From positions 1-11,864 of the forward strand of contig CAXSEF010000097.1 of assembly GCA_964236535.1 (NCBI GenBank): a stretch of 11,864 nucleotides of DNA, read 5' to 3'. Positions within the stretch are counted from its first letter, which is position 1; each line of letters begins with the position of its first letter. Source of the stretch: CAXSEF01 sp964236535. GTDB taxonomy: Bacteria; Pseudomonadota; Alphaproteobacteria; Acetobacterales; Acetobacteraceae. The notes under the pieces were generated by a model. The model saw only the letters and a list, made by a program, of their open reading frames with translations. It was not told the DNA's origin and searched no databases. Positions 1 to 7,217 of the stretch are shown here, in pieces. Position numbers and translations under genes: made by a program.

Positions 1-115
1 CCTGCAGGAGGAGCTCGACGCCAAGACGGCCGAGTTGGCGGCGCTGGAAGCGGATCTGGCAGCCAACACCGTGGCCGCCAACGATGATGCTGTGTCAGGT
101 GTCGCTGCAGCGTAG
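1..115 (+). CDS. 3' end of an unidentified gene with a coiled-coil C-terminus (partial)
   Basis: A reading frame open at the left edge (codons from base 2) runs to a TAG at 113-115. The 37 visible residues begin LQEELDAKTAELAALEADLA and end in an Ala-rich tail (VSGVAAA). The Leu/Ala/Glu heptad pattern predicts a coiled-coil helix, followed by a short disordered end. Such tails occur in many DNA-partition, plasmid and phage-type proteins, so no family can be assigned from this fragment. The gene converges on the nuclease gene that ends at 425, and a hairpin lies about 20 bases beyond its stop. Coding is supported by the amphipathic pattern and the clean stop only. Confidence 0.5.
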   Translation, partial: LQEELDAKTAELAALEADLAANTVAANDDAVSGVAAA

Positions 116-424
116 GCAGGAAGGCGGATCCTGATGGCCAGTTCCCGGCCCATGCGGGTCTGGAATTGGCCGGAAACGGATGGTCCGGTATAGAGCGAGT
201 ATGTTGGAGAAGCGGACATTAATCGCCGGCACCACGGTCCGCCCCCGTGTACGCTCGAATGCGACGTACAGCAGAACATGGCAGCGCAGCCACAGCGTCA
301 TGTCGCGCTCCGAGACGGAAGGCAAGTCGGCCGCATTAAAGAGATCAACCCATCGTCGCTGGCTGATAAGGGTCTTGTGCCCAGATAGCTGTGGCGATGG
401 TTCTTGGACTTGGTCGAATATGGC
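116..424. other. Gap between convergent genes, no convincing gene
   Basis: Apart from the hairpin at 136-171, I see nothing supportable here. Short open frames exist on both strands (for example minus 95-325), but they lack family resemblance and a ribosome-binding site and run through both flanking genes. The stretch contains AGCGGACATT around 211-220, a word I associate with degenerate intergenic DNA in alphaproteobacteria. That association is weak. Confidence 0.4.
136..171. terminator. Hairpin between convergent genes, possible terminator
   Basis: GGCCAGTTCC (136-145) pairs with GGAATTGGCC (162-171) over ten positions with one G-T wobble. Inside the loop, GCCC (148-151) can pair with GGGT (156-159), which extends the stem. 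It starts about 20 bases after the stop of the upstream partial gene. No clear T-run follows on the plus strand, so this would be an imperfect or Rho-assisted terminator at best. Confidence 0.35.
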
Positions 425-2227
425 TTAGCTGTTGAGCGCTGCATGTCGCCAGCCGAAGACGTCCTCGTGCTCAACGTCATCGTTCCGCAGCCCATAGCGT
501 GCGACGAGGAAACGCTCCAACCCCGGGGGCGAGTAGCACTCCGGAATACGCAACTCCCAGCTAGCGGCGAAGGCACTCCCGTAAACCTCGGAGAACAGCC
601 GGATGGCCTCGGGGCCGAACAGGTTGGGCTCGAGCGCTTCACCCTCCGGCTCGGGACTGTTCATCAGTTCCATCGCGCGTTGAAGCTGCTGCTCAAGCAT
701 CATGTCGCCATCCAAGGCTGTGCGGTGGCTGACAGCGATGTTGCAGAGGATGCTGAGGATCTCCCAGTCCTTCATGCCCCGCTCGTGCATCTCGACTAAC
801 GTCGCCCTGACCGGCGGATAGGACAGGAGGTGCGGCAGAGTGTTGCGAAGCGCAGCCGTCGTGACCCTGTAGCGGTTCTCCGCGTCACCTACTGCCCGCG
901 CCGGGTCATAGGTCGGCCCGGGTCCGTCCTGCCAGGGAACGCGCTCACCCCCTCTGGACCGAAACTCGCGACCCGGCTCCAGGGGCGGCGCCATCGTCCT
1001 GACCGCTTCGGCGAACGACGGTTCGGGTAGGTTCTCCCGGAATAGCTCCGCGTAGGGCCTGACCACGAACATCGAATCGCTTGCTGACATGTCGAGCGCA
1101 GCCGCGAGCGCCCTGTCCTGGAGCGCGGAGCAGCATCGGACGATTGACCAGAACAGCAAGGCGCCGTCCTTCACGTCTTCTGGACCGCGATCCCGCTCCG
1201 GCAGGCGGACGTCCACGGTGCAGCGGGCTTCGTCCGGGAACTCGAATTCCAGCTTGCCGCTGCCATCGCCGCAGGACAGGTGCAGCGTGAGGCTGCAGGG
1301 GACGATGCCGAGTTCCCGCCCTCCCAAGCCGCAGGCCAGCAGCTGGATTTCCGCTAAAAACTGCTCCGCGCCTGGGGTGTTCCGGTAGTCGTTGGCGAAC
1401 TCCGCGACGAAATAGATTCCGAGCGCCAACCAGCTGACTCGGCGTTGAGAACCGAGATCCCCAAACGGGCGGTCGAGCAGCACCTCCTCGAACTTCGCCC
1501 AGGCGTCGTTCCACGTGCCGTGCCGCCAGAAGCCCTCGCGGTCCTCGGCAGCCTTGCGGATGGGCCCGAGAAGCTCGGGCGGATAGTATACCAAGGCTCG
1601 GTCGACCTCTCCATGGGCCGCGGGGTTGCCACGTTTCAGGAGGCCCAGCAGCGCGGAGATCTGACCCAGATTCTCTTGGATACGCGGATGCTCGAACGTG
1701 TCGAGCGGCTCGGATGCGTTCTGCACATGCTCCGTCACGACCAGCGGGAAGATCTGCATGACACCGAGCGAGTTCCCGGCCACGTCCTCCGCGTCGAGCA
1801 AGTCAAGCAAGGCCTCTGGCAGCATGGCGGCCAGCCGACCCGGGTCCTGGTGCCGGGCGATGAACGCCGCCGCCATCGCGTAATACTTCGACGCGTAGGC
1901 GAGTCCCAGGCGCCGATATTGTTCCGCAAGCAGGAGAAGTACGCGTACCATGCTGCCGAGCCGCTCGTTTGAAAACCACTTGGACTTCGCCTTCTGAAGC
2001 TCGCGAATGGCGGCTATCGGCTGGTCCCGCTCCAGAAGCTTGACGGCCCGGTCGAGGGCCTTCTCGCCAGCTGCAGCCGACCCGCCACGCTCGGCCAGAA
2101 GGTCATCGGCTCGCGCCGCGAGTGCCAGTAGCTCGTCCTTCTCGCCCATCACCCCAAGCAGCAGCGAGAGGTGATCTGAGAAATCCTCGACCGGGTAGAG
2201 CGGGGCCTCGTCGGCCGCGTCGAGCAT
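425..2227 (-). CDS. C-terminal helical (TPR-like) part of a nuclease-fusion protein, separated by an amber codon
   Basis: This 600-residue frame has its first ATG at 2227 and TAA at 425-427. It is the same frame as the nuclease segment 2450-3331. The 74 codons between that segment's TAG and this ATG are open and protein-like (they begin CFGALRLGQYDVDPASLFER), so this is most likely the rest of one 968-residue protein and not a separate gene. The first ~150 residues are helical and TPR-like: AIRELQKAKSKWF is followed by LLLLAEQYRRLGLAYASKYY and AMAAAFIARHQ, typical of paired helices with conserved small and aromatic positions. The middle and end show no catalytic motif I recognise. A weak GGGGCAGG precedes the ATG, so internal initiation is possible but not convincing. 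The role is probably scaffold or sensor for the N-terminal nuclease, by analogy with nuclease-TPR defence proteins (inference). Confidence 0.7.
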   Translation of the reverse strand: MLDAADEAPLYPVEDFSDHLSLLLGVMGEKDELLALAARADDLLAERGGSAAAGEKALDRAVKLLERDQPIAAIRELQKAKSKWFSNERLGSMVRVLLLLAEQYRRLGLAYASKYYAMAAAFIARHQDPGRLAAMLPEALLDLLDAEDVAGNSLGVMQIFPLVVTEHVQNASEPLDTFEHPRIQENLGQISALLGLLKRGNPAAHGEVDRALVYYPPELLGPIRKAAEDREGFWRHGTWNDAWAKFEEVLLDRPFGDLGSQRRVSWLALGIYFVAEFANDYRNTPGAEQFLAEIQLLACGLGGRELGIVPCSLTLHLSCGDGSGKLEFEFPDEARCTVDVRLPERDRGPEDVKDGALLFWSIVRCCSALQDRALAAALDMSASDSMFVVRPYAELFRENLPEPSFAEAVRTMAPPLEPGREFRSRGGERVPWQDGPGPTYDPARAVGDAENRYRVTTAALRNTLPHLLSYPPVRATLVEMHERGMKDWEILSILCNIAVSHRTALDGDMMLEQQLQRAMELMNSPEPEGEALEPNLFGPEAIRLFSEVYGSAFAASWELRIPECYSPPGLERFLVARYGLRNDDVEHEDVFGWRHAALNS

Positions 2228-2449
2228 CCTGCCCCAGAGTTGGAACGCTCGGGCGAGATCCGGCTGCTGGCCGGGCCCGGCCGGGGTGAACTCGAGCGAG
2301 CCGCAGACCCGCAGGAGGCCACAGCGCCGCCCTGGGCCGATGCGGGGGTCGGCAAGCCAGCCGTCGAGCAGCTGAGCGAGTGTCTTTCGACGCTCGAAGA
2401 GAGACGCTGGATCGACGTCGTACTGACCGAGGCGAAGGGCACCGAAGCA

Positions 2450-2452
2450 CTA
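2450..2452 (-). other. In-frame amber codon splitting one 968-residue gene
   Basis: On the minus strand the frame reads GTC CTG CTC ACC TAG TGC TTC GGT GCC. I translated all 74 codons from the TAG to the ATG at 2227 in the same frame and found no other stop. The peptide is ordinary protein sequence (ADPRIGPGRRCGLLRVCG, then ARAFQLWGRM). The whole frame 3331-425 therefore contains exactly one stop. A point change (for example from TGG, CAG, TAC or TAT), a base-call error or readthrough could each explain it. Confidence 0.85.
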
Positions 2453-3331
2453 GGTGAGCAGGACGACCGCGTCGGTAATGTCCCCTATGGTTTCGTAGTC
2501 CGCCACGTCGCCGAAATAGTCCGTTATCAGCTCTTGTGCTGGGTCAAGGTCTCCCTTCCCCCGCAGGTTTGCGACCGCAGTCTCGTACATGGCTTTCCGC
2601 GCAAGGTCGCGTGGAGCGGGATGCCCGAGGAACACGGCCATCCTGCACAGCCAGAGCCGGAGGTCCGGGCGGGTGGCCTCGTCGAAAGTGGCGCGCCGTA
2701 GACTGCTCCTGATGGCCTGGAAGTCGGCCCGGCTCACCGCGAGCGGTTCATGCTCCAGCCAGCGCTCACGGTGCTGGAGGTAGCCCTCCTCCAGCTCGCG
2801 CGTCGGCGCGATCTCAGATGGAAGGTGCAGGTACTCCTGCGCGATCCAGAAGATGTCGGGCTCTGCAAGCCACTCGGCGACGGCGTTCCCGTCGAATATC
2901 TGCAGGTCCATGCCGAGCCTGCGCGCGTCTTCGATGAGTTCCAGGCGTTTTGCTACCGGTAAGCTGGTTTCGCAAAAGTAGACGACTTCATTGATGCCCT
3001 GCTGCTTTGCGAGCTTCTGCACATCCGAGCGGATTTTCCGAGCGATGCGCTTCTCAAGGCTGCACGCGAAGACGAGCTTGCGGTCCGTCGACGAAAGGGA
3101 GGCGAAGCGGCTCCCCGATGGACCTGAGGCGCCATGACGCGTCGAGAACGTCTCGAAGTCGCGTCCTTTATCTCCGCCGCTGCTGACCGGGCCGGTAGCC
3201 GGGACGATGTTGCTCGCTATCCGTGCCTTGGCGACGTATCGCGCCAGGTGCTCGAACTCGTGGTGGGCATTCCTTGCGCCTAGCTCGGCGAGGTGGAAGC
3301 GGATGATAGCTGAGAGCTCGGCGGGGTTCAT
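2450..3331 (-). CDS. Predicted PD-(D/E)XK nuclease domain, N-terminal part of a split large protein
   Basis: This 293-residue segment starts at ATG 3331 and ends at an amber codon. Residues 1-45 are helical with a FEHLARYVAKARI stretch like the first helix of Mrr-type endonuclease domains. GGDKGRDFETF (52-62) places an acidic residue (D58) after a Gly turn, as in the D of PD-(D/E)XK. VFACSLEKR (87-95) is the likely following strand with the (E/C)-x-K element, and KIRSDVQKLAKQ (99-110) is a basic helix. VVYFCETSLPVAKR and LQIFDGNAVAEWLAEPD then complete the alternating strand-helix pattern of the nuclease core, and the rest is helical. The expected activity is metal-dependent DNA cleavage. The precise family is uncertain. 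No good Shine-Dalgarno precedes the ATG. The stop at 2450-2452 is almost certainly not the natural end. Confidence 0.7.
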   Translation of the reverse strand: MNPAELSAIIRFHLAELGARNAHHEFEHLARYVAKARIASNIVPATGPVSSGGDKGRDFETFSTRHGASGPSGSRFASLSSTDRKLVFACSLEKRIARKIRSDVQKLAKQQGINEVVYFCETSLPVAKRLELIEDARRLGMDLQIFDGNAVAEWLAEPDIFWIAQEYLHLPSEIAPTRELEEGYLQHRERWLEHEPLAVSRADFQAIRSSLRRATFDEATRPDLRLWLCRMAVFLGHPAPRDLARKAMYETAVANLRGKGDLDPAQELITDYFGDVADYETIGDITDAVVLLT

Positions 3332-4157
3332 GTCCAGGAGTGCAGTAGCAGGTCGATCTGGGATTGCACGAAAGGCGGACCCATAGGCGTTTACATTACC
3401 ACAACCCAGCCACCCCGACCACCGCGGCCTCGGCGGTGCTCCGGCCCAGACTGCCCCTCAGGATGGCCGATGTCCTGCGCCGTATCACAGGCAACCTCGC
3501 GTCACGGTTATACGAACCGCTACCCTGCAACGGAAGCCCGCCCGCTCAAGCCACCGCCAGCCGCGCCCTCGCCGGGGCAAATGCGAAGGGGGCACAACGG
3601 CCGCCGCCGAGTGGGCTTGTGGCAACTAATGATTTAGGCCGAAAGCAGAAGAGCCACTCTTGAGCGAGCAGAAGTGCAAAGCAGACGTTCGTAGGACTGT
3701 GGCGGGGCGCAACGCGCGAATGAAGGCTGCCGATCGTGAGAAGAACAGGCTGGTCAGGCGACCGGTTTGCGTCGAAACTTTCGGCGCGAAATCTGTGTCG
3801 TCCCAGTTGGGGTGCCGCTAGCTACTGCGACGTACTGCGTGGGTACCCCGGCGGCGGAAGCGGAGCGATCAGAATTCGAGCATAGGTTGTCGAAGGTTGT
3901 TGCGACCAGCCGGCCGCGAACATTTGTTTCGAGCCGTCAAAGCGACAGCCCTCTTCCTCCTGAGGCGTTGGGGGCGTTCCGGCAATGGGGATCGGTTGAG
4001 ACCACCAGTTCGGCGCAGATGAAGAGTTCCTCCTTCCACCAAGCACTTGACTAGCTTTCGGAGTCGGTTGGCTCAAACGCTCGATCAAGCTATTCAGAAA
4101 CGCCGGCCTCCTTACTGGATCGGCATTAACTCGGACAGGTGGGGCTGGCAATCTATC
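3332..4157. other. About 0.8 kb between divergent genes, no convincing gene
   Basis: This stretch separates the minus-strand nuclease gene from the plus-strand patatin operon and must hold both promoters. A 99-codon plus-strand frame from a TTG at 3364 to 3663 and a 95-codon frame at 3767-4054 are open. Their translations (Pro/Arg/Ser-rich, no hydrophobic core) match no family I know, and neither has a ribosome-binding site. I treat both as chance frames in GC-rich DNA. Possible promoter elements for the patatin operon lie at 4068-4096. The length of gene-free DNA could reflect decay of an older element. Confidence 0.5.
4068..4096 (+). promoter_or_regulatory. Weak candidate promoter for the patatin operon
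   Basis: TTGGCT (4068-4073) and TATTCA (4091-4096) are separated by 17 bases, a sigma70-like arrangement with partial matches to both consensus boxes. Transcription would start near 4103, upstream of the preferred ATG at 4158 but downstream of the alternative TTG at 4047. Such pairs are common by chance. Confidence 0.25.
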
Positions 4158-5849
4158 ATGGCGCATCGCGCATTTGTTGCGTTCGCGGGAGGTGGCGCGA
4201 AGGGCGTGGTGCATGTTGGCGCCTTGAAGGCGCTTGAGGAGCGCAATGTCGCGTTGAAGGGCGTTGCCGGGACTTCCGCAGGCGCTATCGTGGCCGCGCT
4301 GGTGGCCGCGGGGTTTCGCGCGGACGACCTGATCAATGCCGCGTCTGGCCGTACGATCCTTGAGCGGCTGTCTGAGATCGATCCCAAGGTGAGTCGCGCG
4401 ACGGACCTTTTCGGTAAGGCCGGCTGGCTCAGGGTGAGAATCTTTCGATTTCTGCTCCGACTGCCCGTGCCGTTCCCCGTCCTCGTGGCGACGTTTTGGG
4501 CTATCCCCCTGGTCCTCGCGCTCCTGATCGCCTGGCTGGTCCCGAAGCATGTGCTCTGGTGGACCGTTGGTGCGTGGGCCGCCACTGGCGCTGGCCTGTG
4601 GATTTTCTATCGGCAGGTGATGGGCGGTCTGGCGGACGTGCGAAGTTTCCGTGATGCCCTTGCCGAGTTGCTGAGGCGTCAACTCTACCCGAATGAACCG
4701 GACCGTATAGTTTGCATGGGCGACTTCGGACGCGATGGCCGTCCGGAGTTGAAGATCGTTAGTGCGAATCTCTCTTTGCGCGCTCTGCACTTATTCTCCG
4801 CTGATCGAACGCCCGACACACCGGTTGCTGATGCGGTGGCCGCTTCGATCTGTCTGCCGGTCATCTTTCGGCCTTGGACCATCAATGGCGAACTCCATAT
4901 GGACGGAGGGATTGTCTCGAACTTGCCGGCTTGGCCCTTCGACGAAGAACGCGAGCTGGACCCTGAAGCGCTGACGATCGCGGTCGGAATCGAAGATCGG
5001 GCCCCGAGCCGGATGCTCGGCCGCTACAGCTGGCTGCCAGCCGCGGTCCGAACGGCGCTGTTTGGGTCTGGAGAGCTGAACCTGCGTGTCGCGGGGCCCG
5101 CCGAGCATCTGGCGCTGCCCACCAGCTTCAACTTGCTCGACTTTGATAAGTCGGGAACTGACGCCGCGGCAGAGGTGCGTCAGGTTGCGGAGGCGGCCGG
5201 CGTGCGGCTTGACAAGCGTCTCTTCCGGCTTCCCGAAATCTATCGGAACGCGTGCCAAGTGGCGCAGGCGCTCGCCTTGGACGGGCTCGGCCTACCGGCA
5301 GGTGGGCGCCCCGGCGGTCCTCGGATTCGGGTCGCAGTGGGCCGCCTAGAACGCGGCTATATGCACTCGCTCAGACTCTCTCACAGTGTCGGGTTTGAGA
5401 ACGATCCGGACGAATCGATGCTCGTACCGCTGGCGGGATCCGTGGCGGGGGCAGCCTGGACGGAGCGCGAGAGCCGGGTAGAGACCTATCCGTTGGCGCC
5501 GGAGCGCGACCTTCCGGGTGATGCCAACCGTCTACGCCGGAAAGTGCGCTGGGCGGACGTGACTTGGGTGATGTGCATTCCCATCTTAGATAAGACATCG
5601 GGCGAGCCTCGCCTGGTGGTCCAGCTCGATGGGAACTCTGCGCTGCCCCAGAGCGCCGAGACGGTGAGCGCGCTTGAGGCCGTAGAAGAAGCTGTCAAGG
5701 ATTTCTTCAATCTGGTATTGTATGAGCTGAAGGAATTGGAAGACGATCATGGCCCTGAAGAGCAGCACGTTCTCCATCCCGGCCAGCAGCAGCGTCAAGG
5801 CGGACGCCAAGAAGAAGGCGTTGCTCGCGCGGCACGGTCAGTCGGTTAA
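4158..5849 (+). CDS. Patatin-like phospholipase with inserted membrane helices and C-terminal GAF-like domain
   Basis: The predicted 563-residue enzyme hydrolyses acyl esters, probably membrane phospholipids, with the Ser-Asp dyad of the patatin family. Visible motifs are the oxyanion loop AGGGAKG (10-16), the nucleophile elbow GTSAG with S40, and DGG with D249. Between the two catalytic halves sit two hydrophobic segments (about 106-128 and 132-151), so the enzyme is probably membrane-anchored. Residues about 390-525 (from GRLERGYMHSLRLSHSVGFE through WVMCIPILDKTSGEPRLVVQLD) resemble a GAF sensor domain, suggesting ligand-controlled lipase activity. I chose ATG 4158 because MAHRAFVAFAGGGAKG is the normal patatin N-terminus. 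The frame also extends to a TTG at 4047, and no strong ribosome-binding site marks either. The last 33 residues overlap the next gene. Patatins are effectors in CBASS (CapV), but no CD-NTase is visible here. Confidence 0.88.
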   Translation: MAHRAFVAFAGGGAKGVVHVGALKALEERNVALKGVAGTSAGAIVAALVAAGFRADDLINAASGRTILERLSEIDPKVSRATDLFGKAGWLRVRIFRFLLRLPVPFPVLVATFWAIPLVLALLIAWLVPKHVLWWTVGAWAATGAGLWIFYRQVMGGLADVRSFRDALAELLRRQLYPNEPDRIVCMGDFGRDGRPELKIVSANLSLRALHLFSADRTPDTPVADAVAASICLPVIFRPWTINGELHMDGGIVSNLPAWPFDEERELDPEALTIAVGIEDRAPSRMLGRYSWLPAAVRTALFGSGELNLRVAGPAEHLALPTSFNLLDFDKSGTDAAAEVRQVAEAAGVRLDKRLFRLPEIYRNACQVAQALALDGLGLPAGGRPGGPRIRVAVGRLERGYMHSLRLSHSVGFENDPDESMLVPLAGSVAGAAWTERESRVETYPLAPERDLPGDANRLRRKVRWADVTWVMCIPILDKTSGEPRLVVQLDGNSALPQSAETVSALEAVEEAVKDFFNLVLYELKELEDDHGPEEQHVLHPGQQQRQGGRQEEGVARAARSVG

Positions 5850-5946
5850 GAAGGTCGTGGCGGACGCCAAATCCTTCTCTGATGACCGTAAGCGCAAGCT
5901 CAGCCAGATCAGCGACCTGAAGCTGCGCGAAAGCGCTGCCCGCTAA
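5749..5946 (+). CDS. Small basic protein between the lipase and the AcpS-type transferase
   Basis: The frame encodes 65 residues from ATG 5749 to TAA 5944-5946, with GGAAG a few bases upstream. It overlaps the end of the patatin gene by 101 bases in another frame and ends three bases before the next start, so the three genes look translationally coupled. The protein is rich in Lys, Arg and Ser (SIPASSSVKADAKKKALLAR, later DRKRKLSQISDLKLRES) and probably helical, with no membrane segment or Cys. A 12-base direct repeat (GGCGGACGCCAA at 5799-5810 and 5859-5870) duplicates the ADAK element 20 residues apart. It is not a carrier protein: it is basic and lacks an Asp-Ser-Leu site. I do not recognise the family. 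A nucleic-acid- or membrane-binding accessory role is only a guess. Confidence 0.7.
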   Translation: MALKSSTFSIPASSSVKADAKKKALLARHGQSVKKVVADAKSFSDDRKRKLSQISDLKLRESAAR

Positions 5947-5949
5947 GTT

Positions 5950-6354
5950 TTGCCAGAGCAAGGGATAAGTGTTCCCATCGGGCTCGGCCTTGATTTGGTC
6001 GATCTCGCACATTTTTGCGTCCATTACGGGGACGAGGATCCCGAGCTCCTCGCGCGCTGTTTCACTGAACGTGAGATCGAGAACGCTGGTGAGGGCGTCG
6101 ATCGGCTGGCCCGCCTAGCGGCGCGTTTCGCGGTTAAGGAAGCAACGTTCAAGGCGCTCGGTGGGGGCGAAGGCATCGGGCTCCCGGAGGTTGAAACGGT
6201 CGCCTGTGAAGATGGGTCGCCGGCCGTTGTGCTCCATGGGTTGGCCAGAGAACTTGCTGACGCACGGGGCGTAACCAGTTTCCTCGTGAGCCTCACTCAC
6301 TCTGCGGCGTCGGCCGCAGCGGTCGTGATCGCGCTGTCGGGAGGGGCCAGATAG
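5950..6354 (+). CDS. AcpS-type holo-[acyl-carrier-protein] synthase (4'-phosphopantetheinyl transferase)
   Basis: The 134-residue protein has the length and motifs of AcpS, which transfers 4'-phosphopantetheine from CoA to a serine of a carrier protein. GLGLDLVDL (11-19) carries the metal-binding Asp (D15), FAVKEATFKALG (60-71) carries the Lys-Glu pair (K63, E64), and VSLTHSAASAAAVVIA matches the C-terminal VSxSH strand. The start is a TTG at 5950, three bases after the previous stop, with no clear Shine-Dalgarno, so translation is probably coupled. Its 3' end overlaps the convergent MazG gene by 58 bases. The housekeeping acpS gene normally sits with core genes (for example lepB, rnc, pdxJ or era). 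Finding it beside a lipase in an accessory island suggests a dedicated substrate, and the carrier-like protein at 10260-10562 is the obvious candidate. Confidence 0.88.
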   Translation: MPEQGISVPIGLGLDLVDLAHFCVHYGDEDPELLARCFTEREIENAGEGVDRLARLAARFAVKEATFKALGGGEGIGLPEVETVACEDGSPAVVLHGLARELADARGVTSFLVSLTHSAASAAAVVIALSGGAR

Positions 6355-7217
6355 CGGATCGTGCGGCGGTCGAGGTCGGCTTCGACCTGGCCGCCTCCAT
6401 TCTCCATCAATTGGCGCCACACAGCGAAACTGTCGAGCACAGCAAGCCGCCACGCGGAAGGCGGTTGCGAGGCGACTTCCAGATGGGCGCCCATGCCGCG
6501 AAGCGTGGTGAGAAGGGCCTCGTCGACATCGGAAACGCCGTTGAGGAAATGGTGCTTGCGGGCATAGTCGAACGCCACGGCAGCGATCCCTTCTTCGATC
6601 ACCGCTGCGCGTCCGCCATCTTCGACTTCGTCGATCAACGGCCGGCTCCGGCGCTTCAGCCGCATTAGGCTGCGCAGAACCGGTGACCAGCCGAGGATTG
6701 CGGCATAGGCCATGTGGAAGACGTCATGGAAGCGATAGCCGTCGTCCTCATAGGCGTTATCGGTAAGCGCCGCCCCGACGAGGCGACCGTCGATTTCGGT
6801 CCGCACCTCCACGCGCGCGCCCTCGCGGACCTCGCGGAAGGTCATGATGAAGCGGCGCGGGAAACGCTCACTCTCGCTGTAGTCGGCGTCGAAGCGGTGC
6901 GGCGCGCCGTGATCGAGGTAGAGCGAGGCGACTTTGGTGAGGTTCTGCCGGGCAATTTCGTCGAGATCGAGGTCATACTTGCTGGCGAGATTGGCGACAT
7001 ACCAAAGGATATCGCCAAGCTCCTCCATTACCCGATCGACAAACAGGACATGGCCGGGTCCGTCGCGCAGGCGCTTCTTGTACTCGGCGAGCAGCTGTCC
7101 AGCTTCCCCGGCAAGCCCGAGGAGCGGTATCAGCCGCGCGGCGTCGGCCGACATGTTGGTCGGCGCCGGCGTGCGGTCGGTAAGCAGGGCCTGCTTCTGA
7201 TAATCGGAAAGGTTCAT
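6297..7217 (-). CDS. MazG-type nucleotide pyrophosphohydrolase with a C-terminal extension
   Basis: The predicted 306-residue enzyme is the last gene of the six-gene minus operon. Residues 1-105 form an all-alpha MazG-like domain. GLAGEAGQLLAEYKK (34-48) and EELGDILWYVANLA (65-78) carry the metal-binding acidic residues E38, E66 and D69. The family cleaves NTPs or dNTPs to NMP and pyrophosphate. The ~200-residue extension is not part of canonical MazG. It includes a beta-rich stretch (120-155) and YRFHDVFHMAYAA (161-173), whose His/Asp/His residues could bind metal. Its ATG overlaps the upstream stop (ATGA), so it is coupled to the HMUDK-like gene. Its end overlaps the convergent AcpS gene. 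A role in editing or supplying a modified (thymi)dine nucleotide pool fits the neighbours, but the substrate cannot be read from the sequence. Confidence 0.85.
   Translation of the reverse strand: MNLSDYQKQALLTDRTPAPTNMSADAARLIPLLGLAGEAGQLLAEYKKRLRDGPGHVLFVDRVMEELGDILWYVANLASKYDLDLDEIARQNLTKVASLYLDHGAPHRFDADYSESERFPRRFIMTFREVREGARVEVRTEIDGRLVGAALTDNAYEDDGYRFHDVFHMAYAAILGWSPVLRSLMRLKRRSRPLIDEVEDGGRAAVIEEGIAAVAFDYARKHHFLNGVSDVDEALLTTLRGMGAHLEVASQPPSAWRLAVLDSFAVWRQLMENGGGQVEADLDRRTIRYLAPPDSAITTAAADAAE

Noticed and set aside
1..424. Insertion-sequence remnant at the left edge
   Set aside because: I looked for terminal inverted repeats and transposase motifs in both strands of 116-424 and found only a hairpin; nothing supports a named element.
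2103..2450. 115-codon minus frame as an independent gene between the two nuclease segments
   Set aside because: It is Arg/Pro-rich out-of-frame reading; the frame shared by both flanking segments stays open through the same bases and reads as ordinary protein.
3364..3663. 99-codon plus-strand frame in the long gap
   Set aside because: TTG start, no ribosome-binding site, no hydrophobic core and no family resemblance; likely chance in GC-rich DNA.
3822..4790. 322-codon open frame on the minus strand across the start of the patatin gene
   Set aside because: It is an antisense shadow of clear patatin motifs on the plus strand; the translation is low-complexity (many Arg, Gln, Pro) with no family resemblance.
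5749..5946. The 65-residue protein as the acyl carrier substrate of the adjacent AcpS
   Set aside because: It is strongly basic, lacks an Asp-Ser-Leu site and the Ile-Pro at the AcpP spacing; the protein at 10260-10562 fits far better.
4158..6354. CBASS operon with a CapV-type patatin
   Set aside because: The lipase motifs fit, but no CD-NTase, E1/E2 or JAB gene is visible on either side, so calling CBASS would be unsupported.
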